This document shows positions 1 through 7,298 of a stretch of DNA of 64,000 nucleotides, in pieces. This DNA comes from Paenibacillus allorhizosphaerae (GTDB lineage Bacteria > Bacillota > Bacilli > Paenibacillales > NBRC-103111). Within the stretch, counting starts at the first letter, position 1, and every line of letters starts with the position of its first letter. A program made the translations under genes and the position numbers. Below the pieces are notes generated by a model. The model had not been told where the DNA came from, ran no database searches, and worked only from the letters and a program-made list of their open reading frames with translations. The DNA lies in NCBI RefSeq assembly GCF_910594985.1, contig NZ_CAJVCE010000023.1, forward strand, positions 1 through 64,000, read 5' to 3'.

Positions 1-26
1 ATATTCAGTAATGGGAGATGCGATGG

Positions 27-791
27 ATGTTAGCACCTGAACGCCGGAACCGGATTATGCAAATATTGAATCAACATAAGCAGCTCCTGGTCAAAGACGT
101 GTCGCTTGAACTTGGCGTTTCCGAAGGGACGCTCAGGAACGACCTGAAAATATTGGAGGAAGACGGCCTGCTGGAGAGAACGCACGGCGGAGCGGTACTG
201 CCCAAGCCCCCGACGCAAGAATACACGTTCCATTCCCGAAGCCAGGTGAATCAAACGGAGAAGATGATGATCGGCAAGGCGGCGGCGGGTCTTGTGCAGA
301 ACGGTCAATGCATCATTCTCGACGCCAGCTCCACTTCGCTTGAGCTTGCCAAGCATTTGATTCAATACGATTATTTGACGGTCGTCACGAACGGATTGGC
401 CACCGCGCAGGAGTTGACCCGCAACCCGCATATTAGCGTCATCGTGGTAGGAGGCGTCCTGCGACCCGGCTCCAGCTCGCTGGAAGGGCTGCTTGGTAAA
501 GGGCTGCTGTCGCAAATTCACGCGGATATTTTCTTCACATCCGCGCGCGGTTTCACCTTAGCCGAAGGATTGACCGATTTCAGCGTGTATGAAGCCGAAC
601 TGAAGAAGTCGATCGTCTCGAATGTGAGTAAAGTCGTCGCGCTGCTGGACCATACGAAGCTTAGCCGCAGGTCGATCGCTACGTTTGCGGAGATGTCCCA
701 GATCGATACGATCATTACCGATCCCGGTGCAAATCCGGATTTCTTGAAGCAGTTAAAGGGCGTCGAAGTCGTGATCGCCGATCCGTTGTAA
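27..791 (+). CDS. DeoR/GlpR-family transcriptional regulator
   Basis: One-component repressor of about 254 residues. An N-terminal winged helix-turn-helix (about residues 3-57, with the recognition stretch VSEGTLRNDL) is followed by a DeoRC sugar-phosphate sensing domain (about 75-230). DeoR/GlpR proteins usually sense a phosphorylated sugar and repress a neighbouring catabolic operon; the dhaL-dhaK pair nearby is the natural candidate target (inference). Two in-frame ATGs exist at 18 and 27. GGGAG at 13-17 sits 9 bases before the second and touches the first, so 27 is preferred. A terminator follows the gene. The family is clear; the effector cannot be read from the sequence. Confidence 0.93.
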   Translation: MLAPERRNRIMQILNQHKQLLVKDVSLELGVSEGTLRNDLKILEEDGLLERTHGGAVLPKPPTQEYTFHSRSQVNQTEKMMIGKAAAGLVQNGQCIILDASSTSLELAKHLIQYDYLTVVTNGLATAQELTRNPHISVIVVGGVLRPGSSSLEGLLGKGLLSQIHADIFFTSARGFTLAEGLTDFSVYEAELKKSIVSNVSKVVALLDHTKLSRRSIATFAEMSQIDTIITDPGANPDFLKQLKGVEVVIADPL

Positions 792-806
792 GTCTTGCGG
801 CATGCC

Positions 807-847
807 AAAAAGTCAAGGTTACGGTTGGCGTATCCTTGACTTTTTTT
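807..847 (+). terminator. Rho-independent terminator after the DeoR gene
   Basis: AAAAAGTCAAGG pairs with CCTTGACTTTTT across a loop of about 15 bases and ends in a T run. It closes the regulator gene and may also work in reverse for the reductase gene arriving from the other strand. Confidence 0.85.
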
Positions 848-860
848 GGGGTTAGGCGTT

Positions 861-1436
861 TTATTTTTTTTGATAATGCAAGAGGACCACGTCGTTTTCA
901 AACGTTTCGCTGCTCTTTAAGCGCATGGGGACCATCGTTTCCATCCCGTTAAACAGCTTTTCGCCTTGCCCCGCGACTACAGGATGAACGAACAGCCGCA
1001 TTTCATCAAAAAGCGTATTTTGCAAAAATAACCGCCACGTTCTTATTCCGCTTTCCACAGATATATGTTTGCCTTCGCTCTGATGTTTAAGCCTCTCGAT
1101 GTCACGGATAAAAGTTTCGCGGTCTTTCATAAGCAGTTGCTGCGAATTATTCCATACAAGATCCATATTGGAATGGGTAATGACCACTTTCTAGATCTCG
1201 TTTATTTTTTTGGCAAACGCGCGTTCAAGCGCGGACTCGGACGACTTCTCCGCATGGTGCCAATATTCCGCCATCGAAAGATACGAATTGCCTCCTACCA
1301 CAACCGTATCCAGCGTATCGTAATACGCAAGGGCGTCTTCTAGAATATGATCGCTTATTTGCATCCACCGCTCTAGGTCCGAAACGACGCCGTCAAGCGA
1401 CATCTGCATGTACAAAACGATGTTCCCCATCCTCAA
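861..1436 (-). pseudogene. Dihydrofolate-reductase-like (RibD C-terminal fold) protein with in-frame stop
   Basis: Two open segments, 1191-1436 and 861-1190, lie in the same frame and together encode about 191 codons, the usual length of this reductase family. The N-terminal part (MRMGNIVLYMQMSLDG, then DTVVVGGNSY) and the C-terminal part (HISVESGIRTW, then DEMRLFVHPVVAGQGEKLF) are the standard halves of the fold. A single TAG at 1191-1193 interrupts them after KKINEI, just before the strand that normally reads like KVVxSxT. Either the gene is dead, the downstream GTG (1187) restarts translation, or the amber is suppressed. Its start overlaps the end of the DoxX-like gene by 4 bases, so it sits second in a two-gene unit. 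Confidence 0.8.
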
Positions 1437-1834
1437 TCACCCTTTTGGCGAAACGGAATGAGCTTACGCACATTGTCATCCTTCAGCCAGATGCCTCCCC
1501 AGACCAATATGGCGATATAGACCGGGAATAAAATATGAGAAAAAAGCGGATTATCCAACCGAACATGTGTCGCGATCGCTCCGCCGAAATATCCGGTTAG
1601 CAGCACTGCCCCCAATACCGATGTGCGGGGAATGGCGTACAAAATAGTAGCGATCAGTCCCAGCGCCCCGATCACCACGATATGATGCTCGGCATAACCG
1701 AGTTGCACCGTTCCTTCCACGACAGGGGCCGGCATCATAAATTTCGAAATGCTGTCGAACAACATAAACAGCAAAGCCAGTCCGTACATCACTCTCGCCG
1801 TCCAAAGACGGCCTTTCGATATTGATTTCGTCAT
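1433..1834 (-). CDS. DoxX-like small membrane protein
   Basis: Protein of 133 residues with four hydrophobic segments (about 13-32, 49-68, 74-92 and 102-119), matching the four-helix DoxX/DoxX-like fold. Function in this family is poorly defined; members are often near redox or stress genes. The stop overlaps the start of the following DHFR-like reading frame by 4 bases, which suggests translational coupling. The ATG is preceded by a GGAGAAA-type ribosome site. I infer family membership from topology and from the short loops; no catalytic motif is expected. Confidence 0.75.
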   Translation of the reverse strand: MTKSISKGRLWTARVMYGLALLFMLFDSISKFMMPAPVVEGTVQLGYAEHHIVVIGALGLIATILYAIPRTSVLGAVLLTGYFGGAIATHVRLDNPLFSHILFPVYIAILVWGGIWLKDDNVRKLIPFRQKGD

Positions 1835-1980
1835 GATTCATTTCTCCTTTTCGCCATTGTACATGGTCAATTGTTCTGATACCGTTACATTATCATAAAC
1901 GCATCACGGATGTTTCTTCTGAATTGCTAAAATGACATCCGAGTCCGATTCAGCCCGCCCGTTTCATAAAAAGCAAATGG

Positions 1981-2021
1981 ACAAAAAAAAGCGCCGTATC
2001 CGTACGGGATACAGCACTTGT
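1981..2021 (-). terminator. Terminator after dhaL
   Basis: On the minus strand AAGTGCTGTATCC pairs with GGATACGGCGCTT around a 5-base loop and runs into eight T residues. It lies about 20 bases after the dhaL stop. Confidence 0.88.
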
Positions 2022-2041
2022 TGAATGATATCCAGAGGGAA

Positions 2042-2680
2042 TTAGCCTACTTCGCGCAGCGCATTCGTGAAGGCGGACAAAATGAGATGCGCCGATGCCG
2101 CCCCGGGATCGATATGGCCGGTTGATCGCTCGCCCAGACGGCTGGAACGGCCGAGCTGCGATACGAGCGCCGCCGTCGAACGCATCCCTTGCTCTCCCGC
2201 ACGCACCGCCTCGTCGAGGCTGTCGATCAATCCTTTGCCTTCGCTTCTGGCAAGCCGCAACGCTTCGATGGCGGGCAGCCACGCATCCATCATCGTTTTA
2301 TCGCCGAGCTTTGCTTTTCCGCGATCCTGAATGCCTTGCACCGCGACCGCCCAAAATTGTACGACGTCGTCTTCCTCAAGTTCTGCCTTCCCTCTCAGTA
2401 CGGCGCCGCCGCGCATGAAAGCCGTCGCGTACAACGGGCCGACCGACGATCCCACCGCGTTGAGAAAAGACATCGCCACTTCATTCAGCAATGCGCCGCA
2501 ATCTTCTCCGCTATGCTCATCCAGCTTGTGCACGATCGCCTGCCAGCCGACCGACATCGTAACCCCATGGTCTCCGTCGCCGACGGCCCGGTCCAGCTCG
2601 GACAATTCGTCTTTCTTGCTCTCGATTTGCGCTGCCACCGCGCGCAGCAGTTGTTTCCATTGTGCTATCGTCAGTTTCAT
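2042..2680 (-). CDS. dhaL: Dihydroxyacetone kinase subunit DhaL (ADP-binding domain)
   Basis: DhaL carries the nucleotide and passes a phosphate to the substrate bound on DhaK. The magnesium-ADP site is visible: D30, D35 and D37 in DRAVGDGDHGVTM, the same spacing as in characterised DhaL proteins. The length (212 residues) is normal and the fold is all-helical. It lies 94 bases after dhaK and ends before a strong terminator. No DhaM-like phosphotransferase protein is present in the window, so the phosphate donor could be an unlinked PTS protein or ATP. Some DhaK-DhaL pairs act on erythrulose or other ketoses, so the substrate is not certain. Confidence 0.93.
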   Translation of the reverse strand: MKLTIAQWKQLLRAVAAQIESKKDELSELDRAVGDGDHGVTMSVGWQAIVHKLDEHSGEDCGALLNEVAMSFLNAVGSSVGPLYATAFMRGGAVLRGKAELEEDDVVQFWAVAVQGIQDRGKAKLGDKTMMDAWLPAIEALRLARSEGKGLIDSLDEAVRAGEQGMRSTAALVSQLGRSSRLGERSTGHIDPGAASAHLILSAFTNALREVG

Positions 2681-2774
2681 ATGCGTCAGCCTCCCGTTTC
2701 ATCCAGCCGTGGCAGCGGGCGTTCCGCCGGCATCCGCTGCTCATGTTTCCATTATGAATAATTTTTGTGTTCGT

Positions 2775-3776
2775 TTATTTCTGTACATAGAGCGGCGTAT
2801 CCGCCGGGTGATCGACCATTTCGGCAAGCTCTTCATCAAGCTTCATGATCGATACAGAGCAGCCTCCCATCTCCAGCGAGGTGACGAATTCCCCGACGAA
2901 AGAACGGTGAATCTCCACCCCAAGGTCCGCGAGCAGCCGGGATACGCGCCGGAAGACGATGAACAGCTCCATATGCGAAGTGGAGCCGAGCCCGTTGACT
3001 AGGACCGCCACGCGGTCACCGGCAGCAAGCGGCATATCCTCCGTAATGGTCGAGAGCAGCGCCTCTGCCACCTCATCGGCGGTTCCCAACTTGCCTCGTT
3101 TCACCCCCGGTTCGCCGTGAATGCCAAGGCCAATTTCCATTTCATCGTCGCCCAGCACGAAGCTTGGTTTGCCGGTCTGCGGAACGTAGCACGGCGACAA
3201 AGCAACACCCATCGTACGAATGTTGGCATTTGCCTTCTGCGCCACGCGCACGACTTCATCCAGCGTGTATCCTTTGTCCGCAGCCGCGCCTGCCGCCTTG
3301 AATACGAGGAACCCTCCGGCAATACCCCGCCGGCGATGCGCTTCCTCCTTGGAGGCGGACGCTACGTCATCGGTGACGAGCACCGTTTCCACGCGAATGC
3401 CCTCTATGTTCGCCAGCTCCGCTGCCATATCGAAGTTCATGCAGTCTCCCGCATAATTGCCATACATATATAGAACGCCCGCGCCGCCGTTCACCGCCTT
3501 GGTCACCTGCAGCACCGGGTCCGGCGGCGGGGAAGCGAATACGTTCCCGACCGGCGCTCCGTCTGCGAAACCGGGACCGATCAGTCCCATAAAGGCCGGT
3601 TCATGACCCGACCCTCCGCCGATCACGATCCCGACTTTACCCAGACGCACCAGCTGCGAGCTGACGACGGAGCGTTTGTTTTCGGCGCATATTCTCACAT
3701 ATTGCGGATAAGCTGCGGCGTAGCCTTCAATCATCTCGTCGACTACGTCGTTCGGTACATTCATTAGCTTCTTCAT
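2775..3776 (-). CDS. dhaK: Dihydroxyacetone kinase subunit DhaK (substrate-binding domain)
   Basis: The 333-residue protein binds the keto substrate covalently through a histidine. The phosphate/glycine loop GGGSGHEP (53-60), the catalytic aspartate D111 in GNYAGDCMNFD and the substrate-binding H220 in GIHGEPG are all present, so it should be active. The open frame continues about 94 codons upstream into the wreck of an ABC permease, but ATG at 3776 follows TTGGGG at a sensible distance and begins with the normal family N-terminus. Together with dhaL it forms a two-gene unit downstream of decayed sugar-permease genes, with a DeoR-type regulator on the other strand. Confidence 0.93.
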   Translation of the reverse strand: MKKLMNVPNDVVDEMIEGYAAAYPQYVRICAENKRSVVSSQLVRLGKVGIVIGGGSGHEPAFMGLIGPGFADGAPVGNVFASPPPDPVLQVTKAVNGGAGVLYMYGNYAGDCMNFDMAAELANIEGIRVETVLVTDDVASASKEEAHRRRGIAGGFLVFKAAGAAADKGYTLDEVVRVAQKANANIRTMGVALSPCYVPQTGKPSFVLGDDEMEIGLGIHGEPGVKRGKLGTADEVAEALLSTITEDMPLAAGDRVAVLVNGLGSTSHMELFIVFRRVSRLLADLGVEIHRSFVGEFVTSLEMGGCSVSIMKLDEELAEMVDHPADTPLYVQK

Positions 3777-3798
3777 CGATTCGCATCCCCCAAGCGTC

Positions 3799-4387
3799 TT
3801 ATTTGAAAGTGGAATTCGCCATAGGCGCCAGAATGCCGTAAAGCACCCGCAGCCTTCCGGCTCCGTCGACACGCGCCGCTTCCAGCACGTCGTTATTGAT
3901 CGACTTGAACGACTCTGGCGCAGCAAAAAAATGCTGTAAGCGGATACGCCGTGCGGAATAATGAGCGCCCAAAACGTATCCAGCCAATTGATCTTCGACA
4001 GCATGACGTAGACCGGCACGAAAAACACTTGCTCCGGTATCATGAGTGCGGCCAGCACGAAGAAAAACCATTTGTCCCGTCCCCAAAAAAGCCCCTTGGC
4101 GAAGGCGTAAGCCGCAAGCAGCGAGATTGAGCTGCAAGGCGACGATGCCTACCGTCTGGATGAGCGTGTTCAGCGCATATCGCCCGAAGGGCGCTACTTT
4201 GAATACGTCCACATCATTTTGCCAGGCGAAAGACACAGGCCAAAACGTCGGAATCGCCGACTTCATTTCCGCCGGAGACTTAAGTGAAGTAATCAGCAGC
4301 CATATAGAGGGGGAAAAACATCAGAAGCGTGACCAGGGCGGCGACGATGATCCGCGTCGACTTCCAGATAACTGTACTTTCTGTCAT
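3799..4387 (-). pseudogene. Broken carbohydrate ABC permease (MalG/UgpE-like)
   Basis: Three reading frames must be joined to read the protein. It starts MTESTVIWKSTRIIVAALVT at 4387 and continues PAEMKSAIPTFWPVSFAWQN, then PEQVFFVPVYVMLSKINW, then FKSINNDVLEAARVDGAG, with shifts near 4290, 4120 and 3920. The order matches the intact permease at 11009-11839 segment by segment. The last stretch jumps from LAPMA straight to NSTFK-stop, where the intact protein has about 80 residues between VPMAKST and AMAHSTFK. An internal deletion between these two similar short sequences explains it. The EAA-loop partner site is lost, so the product cannot function. Confidence 0.88.
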
Positions 4388-4397
4388 TTTACCCCAC

Positions 4398-4624
4398 CTA
4401 TCCTTCGTAGTGAACCTTTTTCTTGGAAAGCAAGAACTGCAAAATCGTCAATGCGATAATGATCAGGAAGAAAATGATGACCAGCGCGGAAGAACGTCCG
4501 GCCCTGAAATCATGAAAAGCCATCTATTAGATCCAGTAGACGATCACTTTCGTCGCTCTGAGCGGACCGCCATCGGTCAGAACGTCAACCGACTGGAACA
4601 CCTGCATCGAAGAAATGAACGTGT
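4398..4624 (-). pseudogene. 3' remnant of a carbohydrate ABC permease (MalF/UgpA-like)
   Basis: Only the last 70 or so codons remain: MQVFQSVDVLTDGGPL, ATKVIVYWI, two stops (TAA TAG), then MAFHDFRAGRSSALVIIFF and a tail ending KKKVHYEG. The intact permease at 11848-12780 ends in the same way (MQVFQSVDVMTGGGPL to SKKRVHYEG). Everything upstream of about 4624 is unrelated, so the 5' part was removed by deletion or rearrangement. It sits 10 bases before the start of the second broken permease, keeping the gene order of a CUT1 transporter operon. Confidence 0.85.
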
Positions 4625-4696
4625 CTTGCTGGCACCAGGCGGCAATTCGCTGCCGGTCGGTGACTCGCTTCGCGATCGGTTCACCCCCTGGTTTTC

Positions 4697-4708
4697 GAAA
4701 ACGTTTTC
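4697..4708. promoter_or_regulatory. cre-like / LacI-type palindrome
   Basis: GAAAACGTTTTC is a perfect 12-base palindrome with the central CG typical of CcpA and LacI operators. Only the last position of the longer cre consensus fails. It lies just upstream of the decayed transporter genes in their reading direction. Confidence 0.4.
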
Positions 4709-4841
4709 ATCTTGGATGAACAAAAATCACTTGCCGTCATTTGACAATATATCAAATGTGTATTGCAAATATATGCCATCTGTTCACTATTATTTTTGCA
4801 CTTATATCATTACTTGTCAATTACTTTTCTGATATTTATAA

Positions 4842-4860
4842 TTGTTTATTGTTGTTTATT
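4842..4860. repeat. Tandem TTGTTTATT operator-like repeat
   Basis: Two exact copies of TTGTTTATT start 10 bases apart, so both face the same side of the helix. DeoR-family proteins often bind tandem AT-rich repeats. Its position upstream of the dhaKL remnant operon makes the nearby DeoR regulator a candidate binder (inference). Confidence 0.4.
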
Positions 4861-4924
4861 GATGATTTTTTTCTTTATTTATTGTCGTTTTGTAATGTTT
4901 GGTTTGACTAGGGTTGCTTTTCCA

Positions 4925-4973
4925 AACAAAAAAAATCCCGCCATGTCGTGTCGATGACAGACATAACGGGATT
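4925..4973 (-). terminator. Terminator after the glycerophosphodiesterase gene
   Basis: On the minus strand AATCCCGTTATGTC pairs with GACATGGCGGGATT and is followed by a run of T. It closes the long catabolic cluster that ends with the gene at 5000-5713. Confidence 0.9.
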
Positions 4974-4999
4974 CGATCGAGCCTTGCGCTTACGCCGGC

Positions 5000-5713
5000 T
5001 CATTGCATATGCTGCTGAACAAACGCTTTCCACCGCTCCAGCTCATTGGTGCAGATGAGCGCCTGCGGGTATTGGTCTTTGATGAGCTTCATCTCTTCTT
5101 CGGTATCTACCGGCCAGGCGATCAGCTCCAGACCGTGGTCGGCAATCATCTCGGCATACTTCTCCGTCAAAAAAGGAAGCTTGACCGCGAGGTATTTGCC
5201 GCGAATCTCCTGCATGAACGGAAATACGTACGGCATGCTTCCGCTAAATACAAGGCCGACATCGATCTCCTTGTCCAGCTCCCGAAGCCGGGCCACGGAA
5301 AAATGATCGAAGGAAATGACGTACACTTGATCCACCATGCCGGTTTTGCGCACGACGTCGACCACCGCTTCCTCCAGCCCCGGATACAGATCGCCCGTCT
5401 GTTTCATTTCGATGCTGACGATGAGCTTGTCCTTGAGCAGCAGCAGTGACTCCTCCAGCGTCGGGATCACTTCCGTTCCGCCGATGCGCAAAGCGCGAAG
5501 CTCCTCCGCGGTGTAGTCCTTGAACTGGCCGGGTGCGCCGGTCATCCGGCGAAGCGAAGCGTCATGCATCACCATCGGTACGCCGTCTTTGCTTAAATGC
5601 ACGTCAAGCTCCAAGTGAGTGTACGACAAATCGCAAGCCGCCTGAAAGGATGGCAGCGTATTCTCGCGATATTTGACCGGGTATCCCCGGTGAGCGATAC
5701 CTCTTACTTTCAT
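5000..5713 (-). CDS. Glycerophosphodiester phosphodiesterase
   Basis: GDPD/UgpQ-type enzyme that splits glycerophosphodiesters into glycerol 3-phosphate and an alcohol, using a calcium- or magnesium-dependent TIM barrel. The catalytic signatures are present: AHRGYP near the N-terminus, RENTLPSF, then ELDVHLSKDGVPMVMHD. No signal peptide is seen, so it is probably cytoplasmic like UgpQ. The first ATG (5731) overlaps the stop of the preceding gene; the ATG at 5713 has AAGGGA at good distance and is preferred. It is the last gene of the cluster and is followed by a terminator. Together with the endonuclease/phosphatase-fold gene just upstream it suggests phosphodiester substrates. Confidence 0.92.
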   Translation of the reverse strand: MKVRGIAHRGYPVKYRENTLPSFQAACDLSYTHLELDVHLSKDGVPMVMHDASLRRMTGAPGQFKDYTAEELRALRIGGTEVIPTLEESLLLLKDKLIVSIEMKQTGDLYPGLEEAVVDVVRKTGMVDQVYVISFDHFSVARLRELDKEIDVGLVFSGSMPYVFPFMQEIRGKYLAVKLPFLTEKYAEMIADHGLELIAWPVDTEEEMKLIKDQYPQALICTNELERWKAFVQQHMQ

Positions 5714-5730
5714 TGACCCCATTCCCTTCA

Positions 5731-6522
5731 TTATAGCTGAAGATCCGCTATTAACGGATAATGATCGCTTGGGTATCGTCCCTCGACGATATCGTCCAAT
5801 ATTTGAATCCGCTTTGCAACTACCGGACCACGGGTTAAGATCCAGTCAATGCGCCACGCCTTGCCGCGGCCGGCCGGATTGTTAAAATTGTTGAACGTCC
5901 CCAGCCCTTCACCGATCTTTACCTTCGCCGAATCCCAGGTGTCCGTGAAGCCGCCCTCGCGGATAAACACATCATAAGCCTCTGATTCCGGTCCGACGTT
6001 AAAATCTCCCGTGATAATGACCGGCAGTGCCGGATCGAACGATCTGGCCCGCTCCACCATAAGCTGCGCCGCTTTGACGCGGGATTCCGGCGATTTGTGG
6101 TCAAAATGAGTATTGCACAAGTAAAACGGGCGTTCCGCGGCGAGATCGAGAAACCGGCCCCATGTCACCATACGCGGAGCCGCGTTCCCCCATGTGACGG
6201 AACCGATGACATTCGGTGTCGCCGACAGCCAGTAATGGTCGTATTCGAGCAGCTCAAAACGGTCTTTCCGGTAAAAGACGGCCATATACTCGCCGCCGCT
6301 GCCGCCTTTGCGGCCGAGGCCGAGCCAATCAAAGCCGGGCAAAACCGACAGCATGTCCTTCACCTGACCGTAAAAACATTCCTGCGTTGCGATCATATCC
6401 GGCGCTTCCCGCTTCAGCAGCATCTCGATCAGGGGCAGACGCTCTTCCCATGAATTCGGACTCGGATCGGTCGCATGTCTGACGTTTACCGTCATGAATC
6501 GCATTCCCGCTGCATTGCTCAT
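5731..6522 (-). CDS. Endonuclease/exonuclease/phosphatase-fold hydrolase
   Basis: A 263-residue member of the EEP superfamily, which hydrolyses phosphodiester or phosphomonoester bonds with a metal ion. Conserved elements appear in order: N-terminal MTVNVRHA, the metal ligand glutamate in MIATQECF, HFDHKSPESRVKAAQ, ITGDFNVGPES, and the C-terminal SDHYPLIADL with the catalytic Asp-His. No signal peptide is visible. The stop overlaps the GDPD reading frame by one base. Secreted-type nucleases are less likely than a small-molecule phosphodiesterase, given the sugar operon context (inference). Confidence 0.88.
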   Translation of the reverse strand: MSNAAGMRFMTVNVRHATDPSPNSWEERLPLIEMLLKREAPDMIATQECFYGQVKDMLSVLPGFDWLGLGRKGGSGGEYMAVFYRKDRFELLEYDHYWLSATPNVIGSVTWGNAAPRMVTWGRFLDLAAERPFYLCNTHFDHKSPESRVKAAQLMVERARSFDPALPVIITGDFNVGPESEAYDVFIREGGFTDTWDSAKVKIGEGLGTFNNFNNPAGRGKAWRIDWILTRGPVVAKRIQILDDIVEGRYPSDHYPLIADLQL

Positions 6523-6677
6523 TCCGCCTCATTCGCTCCTTCGTCGCTTCCTTAGATTCGTCCGCTCCGCTTTCCATGTATGAAAAGGCTATATTCAGCG
6601 GCTTATCCGCCGCTATGCTAAGCCGTACCTGTCGATGATCCTCCCTTGCTCCGCTTCCTCACAAACGGGGGATCTTC

Positions 6678-7298
6678 CTATAAAAAGGGAGCTTCGCTCG
6701 GGATCACATTGAAATGAATCAGCCGCATGCCTTCCTTCGAAGTCTCCAACACGGAAACCGCCGTGTTGCCTTTCACCAGCTGCCTGTAATTACGAAACGG
6801 GATCGACAGCATGCCCGCCAAATAAATGCGGATGGAGGTGCTGTGGCTGACGACCAGAATGCTGCCGTCCGGATGCTCCTGAGCCGTTTCCGTAAAAAAA
6901 CGGTTCATCCGGTCAAATACTTGCAATGCAGTTTCGCCCGTTACCCCCGCGTTCGTATGTTCCGGGTCGTCGTACCAGCTTTGCCAGGCTTCCGGATACT
7001 GCGCTACGATCTTCGGATAATGCAGACCGTCCCACAATCCGAAATCGATCTCCGTTATCCGTTCATCCTGTTCTACTTGCAGGCGATGCAGCGAGGCCGT
7101 CGGCCCGGCCGTTTGGGCCGCTCTGCGCAGATCGGAAGCAATCACGCGGTCGATCGCCGCATGCCGCAAATATTGCGCAGCCCGCTCGGCCTGCTCCATG
7201 CCGTGATCGGACAAATCGATATCCGATCTTCCGCAGTAACGGTTGTGATCGCGGTTCCATTCCGTTTCTCCGTGCCGCATTAGGTAAAATCGCGTCAA
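6678..7298 (-). CDS. Histidine phosphatase family protein
   Basis: Phosphoglycerate-mutase-like phosphatase of 206 residues. The phospho-accepting histidine lies in LMRHGETEWNRD (H9) and the second histidine in VVSHSTSIRIYL. It removes phosphate from small sugar or polyol phosphates or is a mutase; family members of this size are mostly phosphatases. Translation probably begins at TTG 7298, which overlaps the kinase stop (TTGA), a typical coupling signal. A gap of about 155 bases separates it from the next gene downstream. Confidence 0.88.
   Translation of the reverse strand: MTRFYLMRHGETEWNRDHNRYCGRSDIDLSDHGMEQAERAAQYLRHAAIDRVIASDLRRAAQTAGPTASLHRLQVEQDERITEIDFGLWDGLHYPKIVAQYPEAWQSWYDDPEHTNAGVTGETALQVFDRMNRFFTETAQEHPDGSILVVSHSTSIRIYLAGMLSIPFRNYRQLVKGNTAVSVLETSKEGMRLIHFNVIPSEAPFL

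Larger units (their letters stand above)
4625..4924. other. Gene-poor AT-rich region with operator-like sites
   Basis: No convincing gene. The right half is very AT-rich compared with its surroundings. A 12-base palindrome GAAAACGTTTTC lies at 4697-4708, the type bound by LacI-family proteins or CcpA. TTGTTTATT occurs twice, at 4842-4850 and 4852-4860, spaced one helical turn apart, with a related TTTATTTATTG just after. On the minus strand TTGACA (4820-4815) could serve a promoter reading toward dhaK. This could be the original control region of the decayed transporter and dhaKL unit. Confidence 0.5.

Noticed and set aside
6590-6620. AGCGGC/GCCGCT hairpin before the phosphatase end as a terminator
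   Set aside because: The stem has only six pairs and no T run follows on either strand.
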